From Chara braunii (Eukaryota > Streptophyta > Charophyceae > Charales > Characeae): DNA of 40,610 nt. Shown in pieces: positions 29,045 through 39,245 of the stretch; positions within the stretch are counted from its first letter, which is position 1; the number at the start of each line of letters is the position of its first letter. Location of the stretch: assembly GCA_003427395.1 (NCBI GenBank), contig BFEA01000100.1, forward strand, positions 3,235,078 through 3,275,687, given 5' to 3'. Under the pieces are notes generated by a model, which did no database searches, had not been told where the DNA came from, and saw only the letters and a list, made by a program, of their open reading frames with translations. The translations under genes were made by a program, and so were the position numbers.

Positions 29045-30290
29045 TCTATGGGGTTCTACTAATCTTTCCTCCTCCTCACTACTGCCTGCATCACTTATCA
29101 GCTACAGTGTGTGTCATCTAAACTAGAATCCACTGTGTGACACTGGATCCTACCTCAGCATGACACAACCGAGTATGGACAATCAACTAATTCCGGTCAG
29201 TCTGGAGAGAAGTAGTCAAGTGGTAACCAGCAATCAATATCAGGTCCTACAAGGGATACTAATTCGATTTTTAGATTACTCTGGAACATATTACATGCAA
29301 CAAAGAATACTATCTATCTGCAGTTGTCTGTTAGTTGTCAGTCAAATCCGTAACAACCAAATAATCAAAAAAATAAAATAGTGTCACCCGCAGAGATGCA
29401 TGTCGAATGGAATATTTCCTAATTAATAACTCTGCGAACAATTAGTGGAATCCACCCTATCCCTGTATCCCTTTTGAGTAGCCTCTTTGTATCGACGCCC
29501 AGAGCATCTGGTTGAGCAGCGTGTCTGAAGGTGTGCAATCCGGCCCACGCCTGTGCCCCAAGTTTATATCGAACCTGTCAGCCCCTGCACTTTGTTTACC
29601 CTCGCATGCAAGGAGCCTTACTTCCGGTCTGATCTAGCTGACAGGGTTCAACACCGGGACCCGCCAGAAATATTTATAGATGGTCTGGTAAGCGTCTGAC
29701 AAAGGGCTGGCATGCCCGGCATGACCTCTATTGCGCAGCAGCAAAACCAAGGACTTGCAGCAAAGCATGCGTGTACCAGTCCCAGCGGGTTGGCATGCTG
29801 ACCGTGACCCGAGTGCTTCGTTCAGGGCCCTTCAGAGGCTTCGCCCGTCTCCCACCAGCTTGCTGCCCAGGAAGAATGTCGACTCTCAAGGTTGAGCGCT
29901 CGTGACACCTCACATTGAGAGGACTCTCAAGATAGAACTCACTTCCTCACTAAGAAGTAATGAAGAGGGTAGATAAAGAAGAGAGCATCGTACCTCATAA
30001 TGCCGCCCCCAACCACAGATTTCTCACCGGCAACCTATCGTGCATTTATGATGACCGGTCTCGTCCTCGGCACAACCAGCAGCGTAATGCAGTTCCACCT
30101 CGACTTAAATGTCACATTAGCTAGCTCTCATCACTCACCGTACATCCCTAAGTCACCGCATAGCCTTCCTGGCACAACCACACGACCCTGGCTTCCTTCC
30201 GTCCAACACCAAAGCCTTATCACTACCCCACACCTCATGCGAAGCACCGAACAGCTATTGTGAAAGACCAATGAAGCACAGTTCGAACCA
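29045..30290 (-). other. Chromovirus 5' leader
   Basis: About 1.2 kb between the primer binding site and gag, without a recognisable open frame. Leader sequences of this length are normal for plant LTR elements. The frame on the plus strand at 30000-30263 has no recognisable domain. Confidence 0.6.
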
Positions 30291-30302
30291 GCTCCGATAC
30301 CA
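30281..30302 (-). other. Primer binding site, initiator tRNA-Met type
   Basis: On the minus strand, three bases after the LTR end, TGGTATCGGAGC matches the plant initiator tRNA-Met site TGGTATCAGAGC with one change. The next bases, TGGTTCGAAC, continue to resemble the complement of the tRNA T-arm with small gaps, giving an extended match of about 22 bases. Confidence 0.85.
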
Positions 30303-30305
30303 AAT

Positions 30306-31167
30306 TGCAAGGAAAATGAGCAGTAGCGAGATGACAATATCCAGAATACACAATCACATTGAAAGCCAGAAAGTATCACAGTGTCCAGAAAGCAGCATTG
30401 GACCAATATGACACCAATGGAGAATCGTAACACTGAAAACCAAAGTCAATGAGAGCTTGCTCTCGCCACCACCAACACAAGAGTCCAGGACCTTCTCCCT
30501 ACTTGGCGCTCACCGCCCAGCCTACTTTCTACACAGCTACAATCTGCCTACTAATTGACAATGCAACTGTTGACGCCAGCAGTCCACGGAGTACTTGAAG
30601 ATGTCGCCCAAAGCAGACCATCGCCAATACCAGGTATGTGCCCTCACATCATCATCATCATCATCATCCTTCTCTCTCCCTCTTCTGACTCCCACGTCTT
30701 CCCTCTGTACACCCGAAAATCACCCCCGCACCTCACTGTAGACCAAGCCCCCATGAAGGCTGGGCCTTGCTTCTTGCACGATTGCATGCACTTGCACCTT
30801 GCCCTTCGCGCCAGCAGCAGCCCACGAGCGTCCGCTCCAGCAGCGTTGCCGCTAGCATGCAAGTGTCTGAATGAGAGCCCAGGCAGCGAGCTCTTTCCTA
30901 GATGGAAAGAGCCTGCCTCCCCCGGCGGCTTGGCTGGCCTGGGCCTCTGCCCTGAACCTTTCGGTAGGCCCCAGGAGGCTGTGCCTCCGTTGCAGCTGTT
31001 GGGCCTCCTTCGGTTGGGCTTCCCAACTGTCTGTGTATGAGGCTGCGATTCATGCCCAGGGCCTGGATTTTCGGAACGGCCTGGAAGGCCGTGGAATGAA
31101 TTGACAGCAGGGGGCCTCTCGAGTTTTGTTAGGCCCGCCTTCACTTAGGGCGGGCACATCTGTAGCA
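30306..31167 (-). repeat. Ty3/gypsy 5' LTR
   Basis: On the plus strand the LTR runs from TGCAAGGAAAATGAG to CATCTGTAGCA. It matches the two-part 3' LTR along its length, with a deletion of about 26 bases near 30750 and about 70 bases near 31100 relative to it. It is next to the primer binding site, so it is the 5' LTR of the minus-strand element. On the plus strand an open frame at 30555-31040 is shared with the 3' LTR, and CCAG|GTATGT at about 30635 resembles a splice donor in antisense orientation. Confidence 0.92.
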
Positions 31168-31960
31168 GGGGCCCGTTAGGCCTGCCGAGGACCCAAATCC
31201 TCGCAATTGAGGGCAATACTGGTGATATTCACTTCGGATCATATGGCGACGCAGGTGCACTCGATCACTTGAAGGTGCCCATGTGGGAAAACACGATATA
31301 AAGGATATGGTTAAAGACATGGTAGAAACGGCAATCAAAGCCCGGTGAAAAAGACAGTGCAAGTGATGAAAACTCTTACAAAGAGATCAGATATTATAAA
31401 AAAACTACATGAATTCTGCATGGACGGACTGGGGGGTGAACGGGGAGGATGGATTGCAAGGATTCAATGGGATGGCTGGCACCTGGATGACAACGATCGG
31501 TTGGACACATCGCTGAAAGATTATAGTTTTCTCTTCCATAAATGGACTGTAATGCCCAACAACATCCCACTCCCCCCCCCCCTTAGAGGAAGAGGCAGGG
31601 AGGAACTGGCAAGTAGACTTACCCTTGGCCATAGAAGACTGTGTCATCTGCATCCCATCGGTTGATGCTGCACCAAACTTGAAGGACAAGGCCCGTGGCT
31701 GAAGGTTCTGGATGCGTAAAGGACTTCATCAAAGAGTGCAGCCCGGGGGCTGGAGCGAGAAGAAGAGCTGTAGGTTGGTATATGGTGTGTCCTCTGCACA
31801 TTGCGCCTCAACGACCAGGTGTCCTCCTCCACTCAGAAGTGCAGCCACCATTTAGGAGAGAGGTAGCTGGGGAGCTGGAGGGAAAGGTGCTTTCTAAAGA
31901 GCAATGGTGGAAAACCCATTGGATATTTACTTTCTTTATTCATTCTATAGTTATTTGAAT
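31168..31960 (+). pseudogene. LINE-like 3'-end fragment
   Basis: The frame at 31345-31665 (first in-frame codon GTG) contains DIIKKLHEF, LGGERGGWIARIQWDGW and KDYSFLFHKWT, which align with the last coding segment of the nested LINE at 14010-14465. Upstream, ETAIKAR continues the similarity in another frame, so a shift lies near 31343. This is probably a 5'-truncated copy of a related LINE in opposite orientation. It starts right at the chromovirus LTR edge. A poly(A) tail is not evident. Confidence 0.5.
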
Positions 31961-32064
31961 CTTTTGATTTATTCATTCATATTCATTATTTGATGATTAA
32001 ACTGATGAACAAGGGGAGGCCGCACTTTGCCATTTGAGAGGGTTGATGACGTGGCAAGAGGACG

Positions 32065-32755
32065 GGGGAAGACAGCATCAGGAGCAGCAGCAGCAGGAGT
32101 TGCAGCAGCAAGGGCAGCAGCGGAGGAGCAGCAAGAGCAGCAGCAGCAGGAGGAGGAAGAACAGCAGCAGCGGCAGAAGCACAAGCACAAGCACCAGAAG
32201 GAGCAGGAGTAGCACCAAGAGCAGCTGTTGTTAGCAGTAGCAGTAGTCCCAATAGTAGCAATATTAGCAGCAGTAGCAATAGTAGTTCCAGTAGTAGCAG
32301 TGGTTGCAGTAGCAGTTACTGTCGTAGAAGCAGCAGGAGTAGGAATAGAACCAGGAGGAGTGGCAGTAGTAGTAGAAAGAGCAGGAGTAGCAGTAGCAGA
32401 AGACTTAGTAGGAGTAGCAGGCAAAGCACTAGCAGCAGAGGCGGCATTAGTAGTAGCAGCAGTGGCAGCATCAGTAGTGGCAGCAATGGTAGTAGTAGCA
32501 GTGGTAGGAGCAGTGGTAGGAGCAGTGGTAGGGGCAGTGGTAGGAGCAGTGGCGGGAGCAGTGGCAGGAGCAGTGGCAGGAGCAGCAGGAGCAGCAGCAG
32601 TGGCAAGAGCAGTAGCAGGAGCCGAAGCAGGAGCAGGAGCAGGAGCAGGAGCATAAGGAGTCGCAGGAGCATAAGAAGCAGGAGCATTAGGAGCAGGAGC
32701 CGAAGGAGCAGGAGCATTAGGAACAGGAGCATTAGGAGCAGAAGCAGGCACCAAA
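32065..32755. repeat. Triplet-repeat array 1 (AGC/AGG/AGT)
   Basis: About 690 bases of AGC, AGG and AGT triplets, with GGAGCAGTGGCA-type higher-order repeats in the right half. Stop codons are rare in several frames, which gives artefactual Ala/Pro/Thr-rich, Leu-rich and Val/Ala-rich frames of up to 261 codons on both strands. None has a non-repetitive domain. Confidence 0.95.
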
Positions 32756-33157
32756 GGTTAACAGGGACCCCCACTATTCAGCCCCAAGGTAACACCCCCA
32801 ACCTTGAAAAGTGCATTGGAGATCATTTTTTCCAGTTTTTTTTTTTTTTTTGACCTGTTTTATTTTCGGTCAATGTCTGTGTGTGCCAAGTTTGCTGTTT
32901 GTTGGGGTCTTGGAGCTCACTGTTTTGGCCAGCCCTGAAAAATCCTGAAACTCCTGAAAACCGAAAACAGTGAATTTTGCATGAGGCTTAACTGTTTAAG
33001 GCCCCTTTGATCATTTTTGTTTAATTTTTTTTTGCTGTTGGTTTATTTGGTGTCCACTCTATGGACTGGTGACAAGTCTGGCGTAAAAGGTATGGGACGT
33101 TTGTTATAATGACCCTGAAAACATCCTGAAAATTTAGGGCTCTGTTAACCTCTTTTC
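32756..33157. other. Spacer between the triplet arrays
   Basis: Mixed sequence with a poly(T) run at about 32836-32851 and recurring CCTGAAAA motifs (for example at 32935, 32944, 32953 and 33113). No gene seen. Confidence 0.6.
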
Positions 33158-33503
33158 GAAGCAGGAGCAGCAGGAGCAGTTGTTGAGGATCAGGAGCAGC
33201 AGTAGATGCAGTAGCAAAAGTAGGATCAGCAGCAGCAGCAGTGGCAGTAGCAGGAGAAGCAGCAGCAGAAGTACTAGCAGCAGCAGAAGCAGAAGCAGCA
33301 GCAGCAGCAGTAGTACTAGTAGCAGCAGCAGCGCCAGGAATAGCATCCAAAGCAGGATGCAGCAGCAGCGAAAGCAGTAGAGTAGGAGCACTGCAAAACC
33401 AGTAGGTGCAACAGCACAGCTAAAGCAGTAGGAGTAGCAGTGGCAGCGGCAAGCCGGCAGTAGTAGCAGTAGCAGTAGTAGCAGCAGTCACGATAGCAGC
33501 AGC

Positions 33504-33535
<32 letters not shown>

Positions 33536-33729
33536 TAGCAGCAGTAGCAGCAGCAGTAGCAGCAGTAGTAGCAGCAGTAGTAGTGGTAGTAGTAGCAGCA
33601 GTAGTAGTAGTAGCAGCAGTAGTAGCAGCAGCAGTAGTGGCAGCAGCAGTAGTAGCAGCAACAGTAGTACTTGCAGCAGTAGTAGTAATAGCAGCAGCAA
33701 TTACTGTAGTAGTAGTAGTAGTAGTAGAG

Positions 33730-33760
<31 letters not shown>

Positions 33761-33835
33761 CAGCAGTCACAATAGCAGTAGCAGCAGCAATAGCAGCAGC
33801 AGTAACAGCAGTAGTAGCAACAACAACATCAACAA

Positions 33836-33876
<41 letters not shown>

Positions 33877-33903
33877 GCAGCGGCAGCAATAGCAGCAGAA
33901 GCA

Positions 33904-33940
<37 letters not shown>

Positions 33941-34452
33941 CAACAGCAGCAGCAGCAACAACAACAGCAGCAGCAGCAGTAGCAACAGCAGTAGTAGCAG
34001 AAGCAGCAGCAGTAGTAGCAGCAGCCGTAGAAGGAGCAGCAGTAGACACAATAGCAGCAGCAGTAACAATAGCAGCAGCAGTAGCAATAGCAGCAGCAAT
34101 AGCAATAGCACCAGCAGTCGCAATAGCAGCAGCAGGCACAATAGCAGCAGCAGGCACAATAGCCGCAGCAGTAACTAGTAGTAGCAGCAGCAGGAGCAGC
34201 AGAAGCAGAAGGAGCAGCAGGAGTAGCAGCAGGAGTAGCAGCAGCAGTAGCAGTAGTAGCAGTAGTAGTTGCAGCAGTAGTAGTAGCAGTAATAGCAGCA
34301 GTAGTAGCGGTAGTAGTGGTTGAGGTAGTGGTAGTCACTGTGGTAGTAGTAGTAGTAGTAGTAGTGGTAGTGGTAGTGGTAGTGGTAGTGGTAGTAGTAG
34401 CAGAAGCAGTTACTGTAGTAGTAGCGATAGCAGCAGTAGTAGCAGTAGTAGC
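33158..34452. repeat. Triplet-repeat array 2 (AGC/AGT)
   Basis: About 1.3 kb of AGC and AGT triplets, with local ACA/ATC patches (33820-33860) and an AGTGGT run at 34340-34400. Like array 1 it keeps long homopolymer-like frames open (Ala/Val, Ala/Thr, Leu, Ser, Cys/Tyr) on both strands, up to 246 codons. These are not genes. Confidence 0.97.
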
Positions 34453-36012
34453 ATATTATTGTGATGATCCCCGATAAAATCACTGTCCTAGATTCCTTCA
34501 ATTTCTGAGCAGATGCTGCTCTTTGGGTCTGTTTTCTGAGAATTACGAGGCTGTGTCTGTTGTGCTGAGATTTGTTGTGTTTTCTGAGTTAATGTGTGAG
34601 GTACCACTTACATGCATGTGCTGTGCGCAGGCTGAGTCCAAGTCAGTGTCCATGTGCTAACTCCGTTGGCCACATGTGTGTGAATGTTACTCGCATAGGG
34701 ACAAGGTGGGAATAGAGTGACAGCCAGGGGCAGGACTGCAATCGGCCATAGAATATGCTGGGGTGTAGTCAAGTGCCCAAGGACCCAGTAGGATTTTCCA
34801 GCAACTCAGGTAGGCCCTAGAACCCGGTAGTCTTAGTGGGTAGGCCAGCAACGGCCAAAAAAAGTCACAAGTGCTGAGGTCCATACCTGGCAGGGTTCTA
34901 GGTTGGAAGGCCCTGAAGCCAAGTTGCAGGCTGAAATTATTTTCCCCCCAAAAAGCAGGAACACCCATTAGGGCTAGTGCACCCACGGGAGGCCAGGTAG
35001 TGCTGGATAGTGCCCGGCCAGGAGGCACCGGAGGCTGCGCAGCCAAAGTACACAAGCAGGTGTAGAATGGAGGGCACAAACACTTCGGTTCTTTCTTCAA
35101 GTGAGCATTGTGCTGCTCCGCTGAGACGGTGAGGTAGGTGAAGCACTTGGAGGAGAAGGTGGAGCTTGAGGGTGCAAGTGAAGACCTCCATGGCTATGGA
35201 GGGGTAGCGGGAGGTGCTAGGGATAGGCCATAGCTATGGAGGTGATGGTGATGGACCTCAAGCCTGGCAATGGGGATGCATAGGAAGTAGGAGGAGGACA
35301 AAGGAGGGACGGACCAGGAGGGAGACTCACCTTTGGCTATGGCTAACTTTCATCTCCGCTTCATTGGTTGGCACGGCACCTAGAAGAGCCCTGTGTGCGT
35401 ACCAGCTGTGCTGGAGCTTCATCCAAGAGTAGGGGTATGGCGGCAAGAGATGAGAGAGCCATAACGGAGTTTCCATTGTCCTCTGAATGTCCGTGATGCA
35501 CAGGGATGTCCCGCCATAGCAAGGGAAGTTACAAAGTGAGGAGGAGTGAGGTTATGGCTACAAAGAAGAGCCCTTACATCAATTTCGTCCATTCAACGCT
35601 CTTTGTGTTCTTGGACTGATTTTATGATTTGGCTTTGGTTGATTTTGTCCTACACTCCCAACGAAAGAATATCACAGCAAACAAAAAAAGAAGAAAGAAA
35701 GAAAGAAAGAAAGAACTTGAATGTCACAGGAATGCAGTATGAGATTCACTATAATTAATATGTTGTTCCTGAACCAGGCCAGATATATCAAAGAAGAAAA
35801 ACAGAACTTCAAGCTCACTGTGTTCTGCCATTCACAGGCCACAGGAGAGCCCAGTAAGGATGCATGTATATAGTCACCTTGTGAGTGAGTGGTACACGTC
35901 TAACTGAAATAGACCAGAGCTCAAATCATCGGGACACGAATTAATCTGGATCAGTAAAAATATGAAAACTCTGAAAAAGATTGACATTATTGTGCTTGAG
36001 TTTGATAGTACA
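34453..36012. other. Spacer with a degenerate repeat and a GAAA tract
   Basis: No convincing gene. The interval 35270-35530 resembles 31560-31860 (CTTTGGCTATGG against CCTTGGCCATAG, then CATTGGTTGGCACGGCACC, then GGAGCTTCATCCAAGAGT against GGACTTCATCAAAGAGT), so it is an eroded copy of the same repeat. A short (GAAA)n tract lies at about 35690-35714. Confidence 0.5.
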
Positions 36013-37020
36013 AATTCAAGGAAATGAGCAAGTTGAACACGAATGACAATAAACCAGATTGCAGCATTCCATAGAAATCCAGATGACTTTGATCCCGAAG
36101 TCAAAGCGGATTGCAAACCGAGATAACATCAATTAAGCACATTGTCAAGCAAAGCATTGAAGTCGCATGATAATGAAAGCCCCTTTTTCGCCTCAGACGA
36201 TCCAATCACGAATGTCAGCAATGTAGCCCTCCTACGTTTGCACTCGGTGCCCAGACTACAAACAGACAGCTCCTGCCCACCCAGACTCCTAGCTAAAACA
36301 GGTCCACAATGAAGATCATCAGCCTGATGACAAATGAAGACTCCGAACGCAGGGCTTGATTCTTCTCCACCAGGTAAGTGCCTTGTCACATTGCCCTTCG
36401 CCCTGACTTCCCTCAAAGTCCCCTCCTCCTAAGGACCACCGCCTTCCTCCTCCGGCTATGGCCGCCAGCAGCCCGGCTATAGCTGCTGCACCCTTCTGCT
36501 TTGCTGCGCCAAGCAGCTTCCTCGGGCCGCGCCAGCGCCCTTCTTCCCTCTCCTCTGGCACTCGTTCCCACAAGCTAGCGCTCCAGCAGCACTGCCACAT
36601 CCAGCCAGCCAGAATGTGCCCAGTGAGCAAGGCTCACTTCCTTTTGTGATGCCTGGCTCGTGGCCTGGCTAGAACGTATGCGCCCCTGTCCCAGTAGCAG
36701 CGCCCTGAGACCCTTCCAGAATCTGCACGGGGCTCAGCTGTAAGGCCCTGAGCCTCAGCATCTTCAACCAACCGAAGGTTAATCCTACCAGTTGGTTGGC
36801 TGTTGTCCTAAAAAAAAAAAAAAAAAAAAAAAGAGAGATGCTTCGTGCAGCAACCAACCCACGGGGCCCTGTAACACACTTTCCTGTCGCCATAGACACA
36901 TGGTCCGAAAATTTCGTATAGCTTGTGTATAGTCCTCTAGATCATGGCGTGCGGAGTGAAGCAACACCAAGGCCAACATTTGTAGACCGGCCTTCTCTTA
37001 GAGCAGGTAGGGCCTTTTTC
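36013..37020 (-). repeat. Degenerate relative of the chromovirus LTR
   Basis: Starts with TTCAAGGAAATGAGCAAGTTGAA and AATGACAATAAACCAGAT, resembling the LTR start GCAAGGAAAATGAGCAG and GATGACAATATCCAGAAT. It continues with CACCAGGTAAGTGCC (LTR: ACCAGGTATGTGCCC) and GCGCTCCAGCAGCACTGCCAC (LTR: CCGCTCCAGCAGCGCTGCCAC), and ends near GGCCTTCTCTTAGAGCAGG (LTR: GCCTTCACTTAGGGCGGG). Possibly a solo LTR of a related family. A poly(A) run at 36811-36832 lies inside. Confidence 0.5.
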
Positions 37021-38024
37021 CAGCATGCAGAGGGATCATTTCTTTGCACACGCTCTTATTTTTTGCAGTCCTGTACACACAGTCATGATGAGGGTGTATT
37101 GTATTCTATCAGGAGAAAAAAAGATGATACCATCAGTGTCAGTGCAGAATAGCAGCAGTTGCTGAAGGCTGCATGCTCCTGGAGGGTCAATTGCAGAATA
37201 TAGTAATCAGTGCTCCTCCCCACATCACAGAGTTTAAGCCACCAGTACATCTGAGCCTTTTTTTGCCTGAGGTGGATTCCCCCAGGATGCCACGCTTTGC
37301 CGAAACCGGAATGCCGCGCTTTTTCTTTTCTTTTGGCTGGCGGGCACCGCCAGCCATTTTAGGCAGGTAACCCCGAGCCTCCAAAGGTTTCACAATGAGC
37401 CGATTATGATTCTCAGGTTGTCCTGGGCCATGAACTGGTGGTTAAAACCACCAGTTCACCTGAGCAGCCTGAGTTGAGCTCTTGCCGGTAAAAGTGCTAA
37501 AGAGCTTTTTGCTAAAGAGCTTTTCGATCTGGGCCTGGGCCAGTAGTGAAACACAGAACGCCACTTTGAGAAGTTTGAGTGGGAGGCTCGCGAGCCTTGG
37601 AAGGTAACTTTGTCGACTTAGGCTCGTGCGATATCATGGTATTTTAAGGACAAGAAGGACAGACATGGCCCAAGCACATTAAGAAACACCCAGAGTGAGC
37701 AGGTCAGAATAAACCTTGGCCTCTGCAACCTCAAGCACAGATCATGCACCTGGCAATCTGCTCAAGCCAGGTACTACATGATTCTGACTGCCAAGAAAGG
37801 ATTTCCTGGGGAAAACAGACCAGGTCCTGTGATTGAACCCAAAATCGAACTAGATGAATGAAAATTCTGCATTGCCTAGGGATGGTCAGTTCGGCTATAA
37901 TATTCTCAAGGCTGTAGCCCTTTTCAATAAGAAAGGAAATTATACTGTTTATAGATAAACATATTAATATCTATGTATCCATGTGCGTTGTAAATTGTGA
38001 CCACAACAACCCCGTTTCCACCCC
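37021..38024. other. Spacer with two short hairpins, no gene seen
   Basis: GGCTGGCGG at 37335-37343 pairs with CCGCCAGCC at 37347-37355. GAACTGGTGGTT at 37432-37443 pairs with AACCACCAGTTC at 37446-37457. A CCACCAGT(A/T) motif followed by TCTGAGC or CCTGAGC occurs at about 37231 and 37449. No coding sequence is supported. Confidence 0.6.
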
Positions 38025-38145
38025 GATGAGAAGATCCAAAATTGAAACAGCTTTGCCTCTACACCAAACAACATGATGGTCACTGAGGTGAGCGGATCCA
38101 AAACTGAAACAGCTAGTATCTCTATCGCAAAAAACATGAAGCAAG
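38025..38145 (+). repeat. Two-unit tandem duplication of about 60 bp
   Basis: GATCCAAAATTGAAACAGCT followed by CTCTACACCAAACAACATGA recurs as GATCCAAAACTGAAACAGCT followed by CTCTATCGCAAAAAACATGA. Confidence 0.8.
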
Positions 38146-38157
38146 TAAAACCGTTAT

Positions 38158-39245
38158 AATTTTGTCTTTCCTGTACTATAACAGTCCTTTCTTCGTTTTC
38201 CGTACTTTGGCTTTCCTTGGGGTTCCCCTTTTAATAGGCTTTTATTGGGTCTTGCAGCTACCCTCTTATTGTGCCTCTCACATAGAAGCCTTGCCATGTT
38301 GACTGTGGTTGAGTGCTTTAGCTGCCCACATCCCCATGTGTCATGACAGCCCACTTCCACGCTATGAAAGGAGGCAGAGAGTGAAGGGGGAGATATACTC
38401 TTGTTCAGTTTTCAGCAGATCTTCAGCTTATATTTTGTTTATTCTCTAAATGATGCGCATTTGTATGCGTCTAGTACACTAACTACTACACAAGGAGAGG
38501 GAGGACGGCGAGGGGCACGATTTCAGAACACCGGAAATACAAACTTCATAGGGTTCTGAATACTCACCGCCAGTCTGAGAGCAGATTATACCACAGAATG
38601 ACACTAGAGGACAGTCAATGTTTGGGTCGTGGGGAACAGACAGGCTACCCCTGCACAATGTTTGGGTCGAGAGTAGCTGACAGTCCAATTTGAGTTCAGA
38701 AGAAGGCATTTGCCTAAGGTAAGCGACCACCTTTACATCCAATTCTTGCAGTTGCAGTTGCTGCATCGAATGGCACGGCGTAGGCAGATCTCACACTGTC
38801 ACAGGCGACTGGACTTGGTTCCTACATGTGTTTAAAGCTTCCCAAATTATATCTCATTTCCTCCACAAATCAGACAAAACATCCATCCATAACAAAAAGG
38901 TATACATACAAGATAGCTAATACAAGAGAGAATGCAAGGTTGGCCACGTTTGTGTGGTTCAGCACTAAGTGCCCACACACCCGTCTGCCGCCGAAGCGAC
39001 AAAACCGTTTGTTTGTTTTTTTTGTCATTTCCTGTGCAGTTCTTTCTTCTCTTTCATGACTTTTGCTTTTTTCGTGGTTTCTCTTTTATTTCCTCTTTCA
39101 CCTCCCCCTTTGCTGTGCCTCTCACTTACAACTCCCACCATGTTGATGTAGTTGCATGCGAGCTGCCCACATCCCTGTGTGCCATAGCCGCCCGCTTGCA
39201 AACTATGAAAAGTAGGCAGAGTAAAGAGAGAGGGGTAGCCGGGAA
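38158..39245 (+). repeat. Degenerate direct repeats of about 240 bp
   Basis: Segment 38158-38400 and segment about 39008-39245 share the order TTTGTC, TTTCCTGT, GTGCCTCTCAC, CCATGTTGA, GCTGCCCACATCCC, TGTGTCAT or TGTGCCAT, CTATGAAA and GGCAGAGTGAAG or GGCAGAGTAAAG. Between them, CAATGTTTGGGTCG occurs twice (38617 and 38656). No gene is supported in the interval. Confidence 0.65.

Larger units (their letters stand above)
13396..31167 (-). mobile_element. Ty3/gypsy chromovirus with nested LINE
   Basis: Minus-strand LTR retrotransposon: 5' LTR 30306-31167, primer binding site 30291-30302, gag, RT, RNase H, integrase, chromodomain, polypurine tract 24501-24511, 3' LTR in two parts. Excluding the LINE it is about 7.6 kb. 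On the plus strand the LTRs start TGCAAGG and end TAGCA (TG...CA). A matching target duplication is not seen: TATTG flanks one side and GGGGC the other. Frameshifts, stops, an apparent protease deletion and a motif A substitution mean it is not autonomous. Confidence 0.9.

Noticed and set aside
31969-34501. Ala/Pro/Thr-, Leu-, Val/Ala-, Ser- and Cys/Tyr-rich open frames on both strands, up to 261 codons
   Set aside because: All arise from the AGC/AGT triplet arrays; no non-repetitive domain is present in any of them.
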